Shown in pieces: positions 11,976 through 23,151 of a DNA stretch of 64,000 bases. The translations under genes were made by a program, and so were the position numbers. This stretch comes from Prostheceraeus crozeri (lineage: Eukaryota; Platyhelminthes; Polycladida; Euryleptidae), in assembly GCA_907163375.1 (NCBI GenBank), contig CAJQUW010006296.1:62001-126000 (forward strand), in the 5' to 3' direction. The notes beneath the pieces were generated by a model. It saw only the letters and a list, made by a program, of their open reading frames with translations. It was not told the DNA's origin and made no database searches. Each line of letters starts with the position of its first letter. Within the stretch, counting starts at the first letter, position 1.

Positions 11976-12212
11976 TGGTATATCGTTTATTTAAATTAAA
12001 ACATGACTTCAACACGAAAGTTGCATTTGAAAATAAGCTAACTTTTTTGTGCAATTGTTTATGAAACGGTCTGTATGGTTAGTACAGTAGACGGCTATAA
12101 TGATTTTGCAAGGAGTATCTGACTTTGAGTGGAGGGCAGCAATAGCGGAAATTTTGGGGATAGCAGGTTTAATCCTAGAAACACCAAAATTTCGTCATAA
12201 CGTTAAGCATTA

Positions 12213-12232
12213 ATGAGTCAAAAATGACTCAT
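12213..12232. repeat. Palindrome of two AP-1-type sites
   Basis: ATGAGTCA, four A, then TGACTCAT form a perfect 8-bp inverted repeat. Each half contains TGAGTCA, the AP-1/bZIP consensus. Whether it is used is unknown. Confidence 0.5.
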
Positions 12233-12598
12233 ACATCTTTTTCTCGCATTTTGTAGATTTCATCCAACTACTTTGCTCCTAAGTCGATATTCACTTCAAT
12301 TTGTAGTATATATTACTTGTTATTTAGCAATATTTACATCAGAACTTTTAAATTCAACAGCTTCGTTACCTTACTTACTACCATCAATTAAATGCGTAAA
12401 CTGTTTACAGTTAGTAGAAGCAAGAGGAACTCCAAAACGCTGCAAAGGTTGCACATGGTCAACAAGATAATTATGTTTCAAACACAACGAACACGTCTCT
12501 CACTCATTAACTTCACTCTAATCTACGTGTAATTGTCCATGTGAATTTCTATCCACCAATCGAGCTATTCATGGAGGTTTGGAAAATTATCATTGTTG

Positions 12599-12757
12599 AT
12601 ATTGACAGTCATGACTGAGTTCAAAAGAAATTTCAGTATTCTCCTTCAATGAGCAAAGATTAAAGAAGTAGAATCACTATATATATTGACAGTCATGACT
12701 GAGTTCAAAAGCAATTTCAATATTCTCCTTCAATGAGCAAAGATTAAAGAAGTAGAA
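12599..12757. repeat. Two 75-bp direct repeats
   Basis: Bases 12599-12673 and 12683-12757 differ at only about two positions, with a 9-bp AT spacer. This is a recent local duplication without coding content. Confidence 0.85.
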
Positions 12758-13805
12758 ATTAATACAAACGAGGCATATAACAATTTTGTAAATGAGTTTC
12801 AGAAAATATCTCTATAAATTATGCACCATTGATAAAGGGTCAAACAAACAATTTGCCAATTAAAACATAATGAAGACTTTGCAGAATTGATAGACTTTCA
12901 GTCAAAAGAATTGTATTTTTGGCTGAAGCATTGTGACAATTTAATGCTCCTTGGGAAAACGATGCTAAAGTACAACACAAACTTAAACAACCAACAAACA
13001 TTTAGTGCCTATTGATTACTCCATTGCGGTACCGCTGGTCGCGTCTCGGTGGGAGGATTCAGAAAATATACGGTTTATTCCACCTCCAGCTACACCTGAC
13101 TTGTCTGTTTATGGACAAATTGTGTAGGGGAAGGGGGGGGGGAGTGAAAACATTTCCAAGTTAGAATCCCACTCAAAATTGTGATTTTGTGAAATCATGA
13201 TTTTCGAACTCAGAAACATTTTTCAGGAGGGAGAGGGGACGTCAGCGATAATTTTCAAGTTAGAACCCCACCCAAAAATCGGTTTTGAGAATACAGCCTC
13301 CTAAGGTATAATGGACTGCGCTGAATCTAGTGGAACAATAACACGCGCCTGTCAACATTTAGGTGAAAAAATAAACTTGTCGGATATTGATTGTAAACAC
13401 ACTTTTTCAAATCAAAATTTCCCCAAAGGTCCGAATCTGTTGTTGAATTTTACGTTTGAAGTCGATTTATAGCTGAATTATTAACATTTTCGTGAAAATT
13501 CCATTTCGTTAAATTTACATACTTTTTACATGAATTTCATTATGAATTTTTTTCAAAAGAGAGTTAATTATCATTCCTTTCAACAGTAATAATAGAATCA
13601 GGTCAAAAATAATAGAAAAATATGCATAGATTCATTCAGAATTTTACATTGTATAACGTATGCAAAAAATGTTATGTTATTACGCTTCAGAGCGACTGTC
13701 TGTTGGGCCGAATGTGATATAATCTCATATACTAAGCTACCATCGGCTACCCATGATGGAACAACTGTGAATTGATTTTCACTCGCATCATAGATGCTGT
13801 ATAGA

Positions 13806-13844
13806 ATGTAACGTTATTACGTTTCAAGCGCAATAACGTTACAT
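13806..13844. repeat. 13-bp inverted repeat, ATGTAACGTTATT
   Basis: ATGTAACGTTATT at 13806-13818 is perfectly inverted at 13832-13844 with a 13-nt spacer. Variants of TAACGTTATTACG recur near 13670, 16085 and 16262, so the motif belongs to a scattered repeat. Confidence 0.6.
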
Positions 13845-16800
13845 TGAACCGTAATAACGCTACACAAACTATATTTTATCACTGATAACAATTATCCAAG
13901 GTCTCAAAAGGAACCTCGGGAGTATCGCGACATAAACTTTGATAAACTTCAAATCCCATCGTGTGTATTTGATATCAATTTATTTAAAAAAATAACTGGC
14001 CGTTTCAATGAATAACAATGCTACATCGCACGTAAACACTAAATTCCAATAACTTATTTTGTACTACAGTATATAGAACAGTTTGGCGTCAAATTAGCGG
14101 ATAAAATAGATAAAATGTACCTTTATGGTTTATGCAGATACTCCGAAATTAGTGTTTGCATGTTTAATCTGTTTTGCTATTCTCCATCAATGAATCAATA
14201 ATAAATTAAAATGTCCGTCGTAGCAAAGTTGCACGATTTGCTATGAAAATCAAGTGGTGACTGCTTATGAGAAAATGTCTACGAATTGAAAGATTTGATC
14301 GAGACCATTATACCATAAAAGCAAAGTTGAAATCATATTAGTATCTTAGTTATTGGAAATAAGTTCTTGGATAGTCCTAGCAGTAGCATGTGCTGCACAG
14401 TTGAAGTCACGGAGTCAAGTCGAACTAGTCCTCGTGCAAAATGGTCAAAACTGTCCCAGTAAAAGTATCGAGTTAAATACTAATGACAGAGACGTCCTCA
14501 GCAACATCTGAAACCTACGCTTCTATTAAATTTCAAGCGGAAAATCAACAGTCTCTGAGTTTGAAACCAGGTATAAGTAGGCCTACTTTCACTGGATATT
14601 GGTTTTCCGACTAAAATATAACAGAAACTTAGTTTTTGATACTGTTAAGACCGTCTCTGTTATTCAAATTTTTGAGACTTACCCTGGGACCGGTTTATTG
14701 AAGCTGAATTGTAGGACCATTTCGCGAACAGCGTTTTGACCAGGAGCAGAAGTCACACTTTGCCTTCACACTGCTATCTCATTTGTCATGTGATCATGAT
14801 GCTCAAACTGAGTTGGTAGTTCTGCTACCGTCCACGGAAAAACGCAAGCTGTCCGAATCATGATTAAAAATGATTACGCCTCCTTGTATGTATTCGTGAC
14901 TTCTTAAGTTATAATCCACGGAGCTGTACTATCAACCGCATGTCAAGTCATTTCTCCTGAGGAAGGGAGTTGGAAGCTCGAGTTATAAACAGTCCATCCA
15001 ACAGACAAGCGTTTTCCGAAAAAAATATTATGCATCATACCTGTCTAAAAGAATGCTTTTATAGAAAAACATTTTGTATATATTTTACATTATTTTTTAT
15101 AGAAAAATGTAGTTACAATGCAGGAAAGTATCGGTATAAATCGTTTCATTCTCAACTTGCGCTATTTCGCGATCTGTTGGTGAGATCCGTCACTGAGCTT
15201 GCAAGAATGCAAAAGTTGAATGCCTCGGATACTAATGCGAATCCCGATTTCAGGAATGTTATCTTGGATACCCTACGTGTAGTGCAAATGCATCGAATAC
15301 ATTTCTTAAAGTTGCTACCTTTGATCATGTAAGCCTCATCCGAGAGTGAATCTGCCGACGTAGCCGATCTAGTGTTCGTGCAGCACATTATTTAAAAATT
15401 GATCAATCAAAATATTGAATTTAGCCAACTAGTTTTATTACTAATATCGTGCAATACGCGGTAAATTGGTGGCATCAATTAAAATATTTATGGGTAGACT
15501 TAAACACATAAGCAGATAACATGAACATTATGATGTCTCTGAAATGCCAAGTTGTTTATTACGGTTTTAGTTCTTAACTATTTTGAATTAAATGTGTCTA
15601 CAAGTTCTCATGACACCAATTTGAATGGTGACGGAAAACTTGCGTTCGTCTGCTTTTTCCCAAGATAAAGCATTTTCAAAATAAGTGAAAGAAAAATGCC
15701 TTCATCGCTACTGTCTACTTTTATCAGTAGTACGACAGGAACATCTCACCATTCACCTGAAAAACCCCGAGCAAGTATGCGAGTACTTCAAAGTGTTGTA
15801 TTGAGGCTAATTGGTGCATGTGAAAGCGAAGTAACGTTCACTTCAGCCAAATGTAAATCCGGATTTCGCACGTGCAACGTCGGTACGTTCCCCTTGTTAA
15901 GATTGCTAGAGGAATGCACACATTCCTCTATTATAGGAATGCACAAATTCAATTCCAACAACTTCTATGATGTTGATATGATCTTCAACTTTGATTTCAT
16001 GGAATTATGGTATCGATCAAATCTTTCCATTCGCAGACTTTTTCACATAAGTAACCACTACTCGATTTTCATGTCAATTCGTGTTGCGTTATTACGTTTG
16101 ACCGTAATTAATCATTACGTCACAGAGAAAGAATGGTAAAGCAAATAAAGCATGCAAACATAAATTTCAGGGAATCTGCTACCTATTCTGTCCGGTAGAT
16201 CGATGCCAACCTGGTAGCATCTACTACAAAAATGTTATTGAAATGTAGCAAATGCGTGCGATGTAACGTTATTACGCATGGAATTGCTCAGAGGTACCTT
16301 TCCCGAAGCTCTACGAGACCGGGAACATAGCGAAAAACATTAGTTGTCTTTAAATGGTATATTTATACACTACTTATGCAACATGCTTGAGAATGGCCCA
16401 CATATGTTGTATACCGGTATATGTAGTTTCATCCTCATGTTCTGCTAGATAGGTGTTGGTCTATTAGATTGACCTTGTATGTGCATTTTACCTACACTAA
16501 TTTATTAAAACATTCGGTCTACTGAAGGGAGTTGTCCATTTGCTTTCATGCCTTACGAATAATATTAGATTGACAAGGACGTAGATAGCTCTACAATACA
16601 AAATTGCATTGACCTTGTCTTTATTTTGTTGAACTTAATTACAACCAGTGGATAATCGAAGCAACATTAATTCTGGATAAGAACAAGCAACAGACATTGT
16701 ACCATGTAATGGGGTATTTTTGTGGACAACTTAGTGCCCGGATAGGGATGACGCACTATTAACGCAGTTGAATAATAGTTTTCATCAAGAAAAATAGTGC

Positions 16801-17689
16801 TCCGCGGAAAGACTATGTTTCCGGAGTGGCTATACTGCCATGGTCTCTTGTTGGTGTAGCCAATAGGTGGAAGTGCGCGAAGAATGTGTGTATTTTACAT
16901 TCTTGCAAATTATTATATGATATTTTTCAGTGTTTCTGCAAGAGGTGAGAGAAAAGGGACATCTGCAATGAGCGTGAAGCTGGATGTCTTTGCTTGCTCT
17001 GGGGTTGATATGATGTTGACCGTTTTTAAGATGCTGGGAGTCTGTTTCAATGTTGATTGAGAGTTATTGTCTGATGGGTATATCTACTAACTATTTTTAC
17101 AACATCTCTGCAGGCTAAAATAGCAAAACGGAATTAAACTTACCATTTGAAGGAGGTAAATTTCTGCTTCCCCTGGAGACGAAAGTTTAGTTCGTGTTGC
17201 AACATCATTGAGAGACAGTGTAAGGAAAGTCTGAAAATTGTTAAGGTGTCAAAAAATACTTTGAATATATCATCACATAGTGGAAAAATATTACCGATCA
17301 AATTTATCGCACAAAACAATAATTATTTATGACAATCAGGGCGTCAGTCTCAGCGAGTGTAATACGCAGATCGGTTATCGAAATATTCCATGGTAAAATG
17401 TGTAATTCCATAGGAGATTATAATATATGTTGATACATGCATGCACAAAATACAGAGACATTCTTGATATTAGGTAATCGAGACACAACTTAGCACAAAC
17501 CAGAGTTGAGGCCGGTCCCACTCGACAGGCACCAGTCGGGTCTTTCGAGCGGTGTCTGACCGATCAGTCACTCACCTTTCGAAAATTTGGAAGCACCGCT
17601 TTATGCAGAGGTGGACACAATATTTTGAGCAATTCACAGCTAAATTATCAAATTAACCGAATAAATTTGAAGATTTTTGTGACATATGG

Positions 17690-18069
17690 ACCCGTTGACA
17701 CCAACATAACATCGAACGTCAGTGGCCTCTCATACACAATCAAAGCAAATGGAACAACACGTGAATCATCCAATGTAATTTACGCTCTCAGTTTCTAGGG
17801 CTGTGGATTCCACTACATCGGTGAGACATCAATATCATAAAGGGAGAGAATGAACGAGCACCGATTTGACATCAGACATTGTAAGGATGATAAAGCGGTC
17901 CCGTATCATTGCATTCAACATCAGCATTCCCTGGAATTCTGTCATTCCCTGTGTTAAGGTGACAGTGTTGAAAAAGCTAAGCGGCAATGAAATGTTGAGA
18001 AAGAAAGAAGAACTTAAATTTATCAGCCAGTTAATGACCGACTGGTCCTTCGGTCTCAACATGTAGCAT
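17690..18069 (+). pseudogene. PLE GIY-YIG fragment
   Basis: Conceptual translation in shifting frames gives ESSNVIYALSF, then GCGFHYIGETS, MNEHRFDIRHCKDDKAVPYH, and finally EELKFISQLMTDWSFGLNM before TAG at 18067. These match the order of a PLE GIY-YIG domain, including the closing GLN-type tail. Stops and several frameshifts break it. It is an old truncated copy from a different PLE family than the one at 50-55 kb. Confidence 0.7.
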
Positions 18070-19288
18070 GTATTCCAACGAGAACCCCTTCGAGAATATA
18101 TACGTATAACGAATATGAATATAAGCGAATTGCGCATATGAGCCTATCTTGATGCTGAGTCACCACCTCAGATACTTTAATCCATTGAACGCGGCTGTGA
18201 TTTCCTTGCATATTTTCGCCTAGCAGGCAGGCGTACGGACGTACGTGTATGTTGCATGCCTCCTGTCGGCACCATGCTTCTTGCTTTGCCGTTTGACTTG
18301 CTGTGTTATTGCCAATTTACTTACAATATCCTTCTGCTTCCAATGTTCAGAATATTAAGTGTTCACAACTTGCTCAAGACACCTTCTTCGACGCCAAGGC
18401 ATTTATCAAATGTGATCTTTCTACGCTGTTCAACACTACAGGATTCATTATGGTGTGTTATCTGAGGCAGCATTCTTTGTTCCTTCTTATGACCGCGTTA
18501 TAAAAATCGCTTGCATCCCCTGACCGGTTATGAACTCCCTTTTAACAATCCATATACGATAGATAGCAAGTCTCATCAAAGTGCTGCTCCGCATTACCGT
18601 CGGAAAATCTTGTGCCTCATGATTTGTAATTGCGTTCTCCGAATGTATGCACATACTTGTGAACCAAAGAATAGAGAGTATTATTATTAGTAGTATTTCG
18701 AATCATATCAATAATCATAGCTTGAAGCATCACGAAACATGACCTTTTTCACATATAGAATGGTTGCGAGTCATTTCGAATATACATGCGATCGCGTCCT
18801 ACCACTCCTAAAAAATAGCAAATTTTGGTTGTGTTAATAAAAGGCAAAATTGAAGTACTGAACTTTGTAAAACTGCAATAAGAATGAATTATGAATTCTA
18901 CTTATGAATTCTGAATTCTGAATAATGAATTTATCTAGCAAGTGCATATCGCTTGTACATTTCCATTTCATTTTACACATCCATTACCCATATCAACTGC
19001 TTTGATGGATTGTTCAGTTACATCTAGGCTACATGCAAATTAAGTTCAACTAAGGACAAAATGCAATTTGCAATTTTGACTTCGCAATTTTATTCAAAAC
19101 ATAATTTGTGTTATTGATATGTCCTTTCTTTGCGGAGTGAGTATATGATTTGAATCGCAAATAAGATGAACATTTACCAATAACTGAGAGAATTTTTTGC
19201 CTCATATTTGGCAACCATAAACTAGAACTGAGAAGAGAATTTTCAGGTTCTAGTTTTTCCATTATGACCGAAAACATGATGCTGATGA
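18070..19288. other. Noncoding stretch
   Basis: Nothing recognisable was seen. Short frames here have no domain. Confidence 0.4.
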
Positions 19289-19760
19289 ATGACATCTTCT
19301 TCAGACAACAACTCTCTTAAACAAATGACAGCTATGAAAAACATGCTGAATTGCAATGGCTATCCAAAAGACTTTGTAAATGCTAACACATTTGACGATC
19401 GGAATACCAGCACGAATATTTCGAATAACAACGTGCTTGAGGTTGCCATTCCATATGTCCGTAATGTCTCTGAGCTTATCTCAAGAATTTGCGAAAGTAT
19501 GACATTCACTGCTACCATGAGCCACTCAAAGAAATTGTGACATTTTAACATTTCCGAAAAACAAAGTTGACCCTGCCTCGAATTGTGGAGTTGTATATAA
19601 GATCCCCTGCAAAGATTGTTATCGCTCGTAAATTGGGCAAACAGGAAATAACTTTCAAACTCGCCTCAAACAAAATCAAGCAGCAGTGCGCCATATTCAA
19701 CCAACCAAGTCTGCTTTGGCTGAACATGCCATCGAAGAAGGTCATGCCGTTACGTAGAGC
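19289..19760 (+). pseudogene. PLE 3' fragment: RT linker and GIY-YIG nuclease
   Basis: The start reads LNCNGYPKDFV, the PLE post-RT segment, then IPYVRNVSELISRICE, the linker seen before GIY-YIG domains. In another frame follows GVVYKIPCKDCYRS, a stop where Tyr of YIG is expected, IGQTGNNFQTRLKQNQ, and KSALAEHAIEEGHAV. At least one frameshift and one stop are present. A PLE 5' part begins about 500 bp downstream at 20279 in the same orientation. This would fit the usual PLE layout, where a partial copy precedes the next copy. Confidence 0.75.
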
Positions 19761-20129
19761 TCGGCATATTTTCACAAAAATTATAAAGCCGACTAAAATA
19801 TGAAAACAAATTAGAAACAACGTCCAATTCTTACCTTCGTCAGACAGTGAATGTTCATTTTGACCAGTCGGTTTCGGCATTGCTTTACCAATCCAAAGTT
19901 CTGATCCTGAAATAAATTCTGTCATCATCATGGATATATTAGTATAAAAACGACGATGTTGGCCTGGTACAAAAGCGAATTGCTTACAAAACAAAGCAAA
20001 GAAATTTACATTTTTTTTGCAAAATAGCATTTTTTAATTACTTGAAATACATCTAGCTTCCACATTTCAATTAGCCGAAATCTTCAAACTTCAATGTGTA
20101 AACAATTATTTGCTTAACTCAAATGAGGG

Positions 20130-20206
20130 TGTATAACGCTCTCGGATTTTTCATTTCTCTGATTTTTCCCGGGTTTCCTGGCTTCTTTTGTAAATTCCCT
20201 GTACAC
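20130..20206. mobile_element. Possible hAT-type terminus
   Basis: On the minus strand the text starts CAGGGAATTTACAAAAG and continues with CAGGAAACCCGGGAAAAAT. This resembles hAT ends built of CAGGGAAA-like repeats. No partner end or target duplication was identified. Confidence 0.35.
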
Positions 20207-20278
20207 TTAAGTCATTATGAGTAATAGACCGGAAGTCAAAGAAGTCCTCCTCCTCTCAGTCCAGTGCCTGGTGAGTGG

Positions 20279-22528
20279 ATGATGTATCCATACAGAGAAG
20301 CACCTCTAAGAAGTCCTCCAGCTTCCAACCGATTGCGATCTACGAACCAATTTCCAAAAAATCCGCAAAGAACTTGGCAGCCAAGATATACGGGAGGCTT
20401 CTCTACCCGTCCGAGACAGCCTCATGGGCGATTTCAACCCAACATGAACAAAATCCAATATTCTGGTGGTTTTTCGGACACTCCCAATCAAAGACCAAAT
20501 CTTCAGCAAAACAGTCGAGAAGAGTCCCACCCAGAGCACATCCCAAGGGCCTTCTTTCCAATAACAAAGAAATTCTTTACCGTCATCAAATGCACGCACC
20601 ATCTACAGCAACTAGAAGGCATGCCAAGGGCCCTCAAAAGAAGAAGCGATGCCCTCGCCGACCTCCTCAAGTCTGCATTTGCCAATGATTCTTTCAAAGA
20701 ACACAGCAGGGCGATAGCTATTCGTTGGGCGGAAGATGCCGCAGCGGAGATGCGCGAGCACTACCAAGATATCCTACGAGACACAGAGTTCGAGTTACTT
20801 GGGTCCACAATGCCACAAGCTTATTTCGAAAGGTCAATCAAGCTTGTCACAAAATGGACCCGTCGAGAACTGGGACAGCGCCTCGATAAGGCTGTCTTAC
20901 ACAGATCAATCTCCAACATCAGATATCTTCACCCAATCGCCTCACAGGTTCCTTCGCCAAACAGCCAAAATTCGATGCCTAAATTTCGAGAAGAAGAGAG
21001 GTGGCGCGGAAGACGCCACATCCGCCCTCATTCGGTGAATCGCTCTCCCGAAAGAGCAACCACAGACGCAGCACCAACCGTACAGTCAATGGAAGTTGCT
21101 ACCAGAATTCATGATCCGGCCCGAAGACCTACCAGTCCTTCTGATCCTCCTCAATCTTCACAAGGCACACATACAGTTGCGTCCGACTCCCAAGACCAAT
21201 CTTCTCAAAGTGACGCACTTCCGGCATCTTCGACCACCAATGCTGCTGAGTTGCCTTCCACTGCTACTCCTCAATCTTCTCAAGCTACACAGATAGTTGC
21301 CTCCGACTCCCAAGACCAGGAATCTTCACAAGGTGATGATCTTCCAGCATCTTCGGCCACCAATGCTGCCGAGTTGCCTTCTGCTCCTCAATCCCGCAAG
21401 CGAGCCCAGCCAGCACGACTTCACAACACCAACAACTCAATTCAACCTCTTCGGCACTCCACTCATTGAGCCACCAAGGAGCAGAGCTCGTTCAAACTCT
21501 CTACCAACCTCCAACCTTTCCATCTCTCCAACAAGTGAGCACAAGCATATAGTATATGGGGACTTCAACATTCTCCAGTATAAACGATCCGACATCTTAA
21601 CCGTGGGAGAAAATGGGCATCTTAAATGGGAAAACTGAGCCATTTCAAGGTTATTATATCAAACCTCAAGAAAGTTTACAGCGACATTGAGACTGTTGTC
21701 CTTTGCATTAGTGCTCTAGATAGAGCAAATGCTTCCATCACAAACACTAAATGCTTTAAGACCTTCTTATATCATGCCCGACAAAAATACCCGGAAGCCA
21801 ACATCATCGTGATTCTTGGAGGTATCTCCACAACTTTTTCTGAGTCGGAGATAAGCAATGTAAATGCTTTCAATGAATTCATACGCGAAAAATGTAAGGC
21901 TGATTATCTGGCCGTACCTCCTCCTGATCCATACATTATAACAAACTTGAATGTTTTATCAGATCAGTCGAAAAATGATCTCTTCGCCATCTTAGATAAT
22001 TTTTTTCCATAGGAAAAAGTTATGGCTAACATAGTGATATTAGCCAAAAACTTTGAGCCTAATCATCATACATTTTCATTACTTAGTAACAGCACAACAT
22101 TTGTGCCTGTTCCAAAACATTGCCCTCATAAAGAAATAGTTAAGCAAATTTTGGAATACATTCGGAAATTCCAATGGCAAAATTCATTTAAATGGCCTCG
22201 TTCATATGACAGCACCAGAAATAGATTCGGCTTTTCATTATCAAATTACTGGCCACATCCTAATGTTGTCCCGGACAATACAAAGCAATTGTCCAAAGAA
22301 ATTTTAGCCTCTACCTTCTCAATTTTGAAAGGCTGTCCTAATTGCTTTCCTGATGATAATCTAAACCAATATGAAAAAAAGGAAATAAGGCGATTACAAG
22401 ACGAAGAGATCACTATTCGACCTACCGACAAGGGGCAAAGATGGGTGATAATGTCTACCAATTCCTACAGGAATGAGATTAACAGACAATTGAGTCAACA
22501 AGGCACTTACTCACAGATTGACGATTGA
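20279..22528 (+). pseudogene. PLE 5' part: ORF1-like protein and start of RT
   Basis: The first frame (Met at 20279 or 20282, to 21469) gives about 395 residues. It has a Pro/Arg/Gln-rich start, a helical middle (AIAIRWAEDAAAEMREHYQD, then FERSIKLVTKWTRRELGQRL) and two tandem copies of a Ser/Gln-rich unit of about 44 residues (VASDSQDQ...LPASS.TNAAELPS). After frame changes a second region (21626-22012) reads ETVVLCISALDRANASITNT and IIVILGGIS, possibly an esterase-like fold. A third (22022-22528) has the PLE N-terminal marks FEPNHHTFSLLS and ITIRPTDKGQRWVIMS. The RT catalytic motifs are missing, so the copy is truncated at 22528. I do not recognise the ORF1 family by name. Confidence 0.55.
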
Positions 22529-23150
22529 CGCGAAAAAACACAAAAATTTAAACTAATCTCACAACTTTTTGTATTCTTGTTACCCGTAATAACCATGACA
22601 ATTGAGTTGCTGTATATCAGTGTGTTTCACATCTGTAATCTTAAGCGGTAATCAGAATACAGAGAGCTACACCAGGCATTCAAAAATCGTGTTTTTTCAA
22701 AAAATGCCAAAAATGGCTGTTTTCAAGCTGGACTAGCTTTTTTCTGTATGCTAGTTTTGACTCCAAACTGATACTGAAACTCAGAAACATGCTCAATTAC
22801 TTGTAGAAGAAATTTGATAAGGTAACCGACAATTTAAGTGTATAAATTGGCAAATTTTTCATTTTGCCCATTTTCCAATATATGATGTCAATATCATATG
22901 AGTAGTATCGAGAAGTAATATTTATAGTACAATAGCACTTGAAAACATTAAGTTGGTGTGCAGTAAGAAATTATTCCCTTTGATAGATATTATACATGAA
23001 ACTTTGATATATTTGCAATACAGCCAAATATGACTTTCGAAGTTCGAGTTTTGTTGGACTAGATACTCGTATGCTCTATCAATCGACATGGCACTTTTGA
23101 ATAGTGAAGTTTGTGCGAAATCCTCAGGATCGATTTATCTTATTGTTTTC
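22529..23150. other. Noncoding stretch
   Basis: AT-rich sequence between a PLE remnant and the 3' tail of a LINE. Nothing else was seen. Confidence 0.4.
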
Positions 23151-23151
23151 T

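Larger units (their letters stand above)
11976..17689. other. Long noncoding AT-rich stretch
   Basis: No gene can be supported. Frames at 14970-15332 and 15696-16139 have no recognisable domain. It holds the small repeats listed separately, and a G-rich pair of blocks at about 13125-13290. The second block of that pair (GGGGACGTCAGCGA) resembles the satellite unit at 46-47 kb. Confidence 0.5.

Noticed and set aside
14970-15332. 120-residue open frame
   Set aside because: AT-rich, no recognisable motif, no splice or promoter context; probably chance.
15696-16139. 147-residue open frame
   Set aside because: No domain and codon content like the noncoding flanks.
19545-20030. 161-residue minus-strand frame
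   Set aside because: Largely the opposite strand of the PLE GIY-YIG remnant at 19289-19760; no domain of its own.
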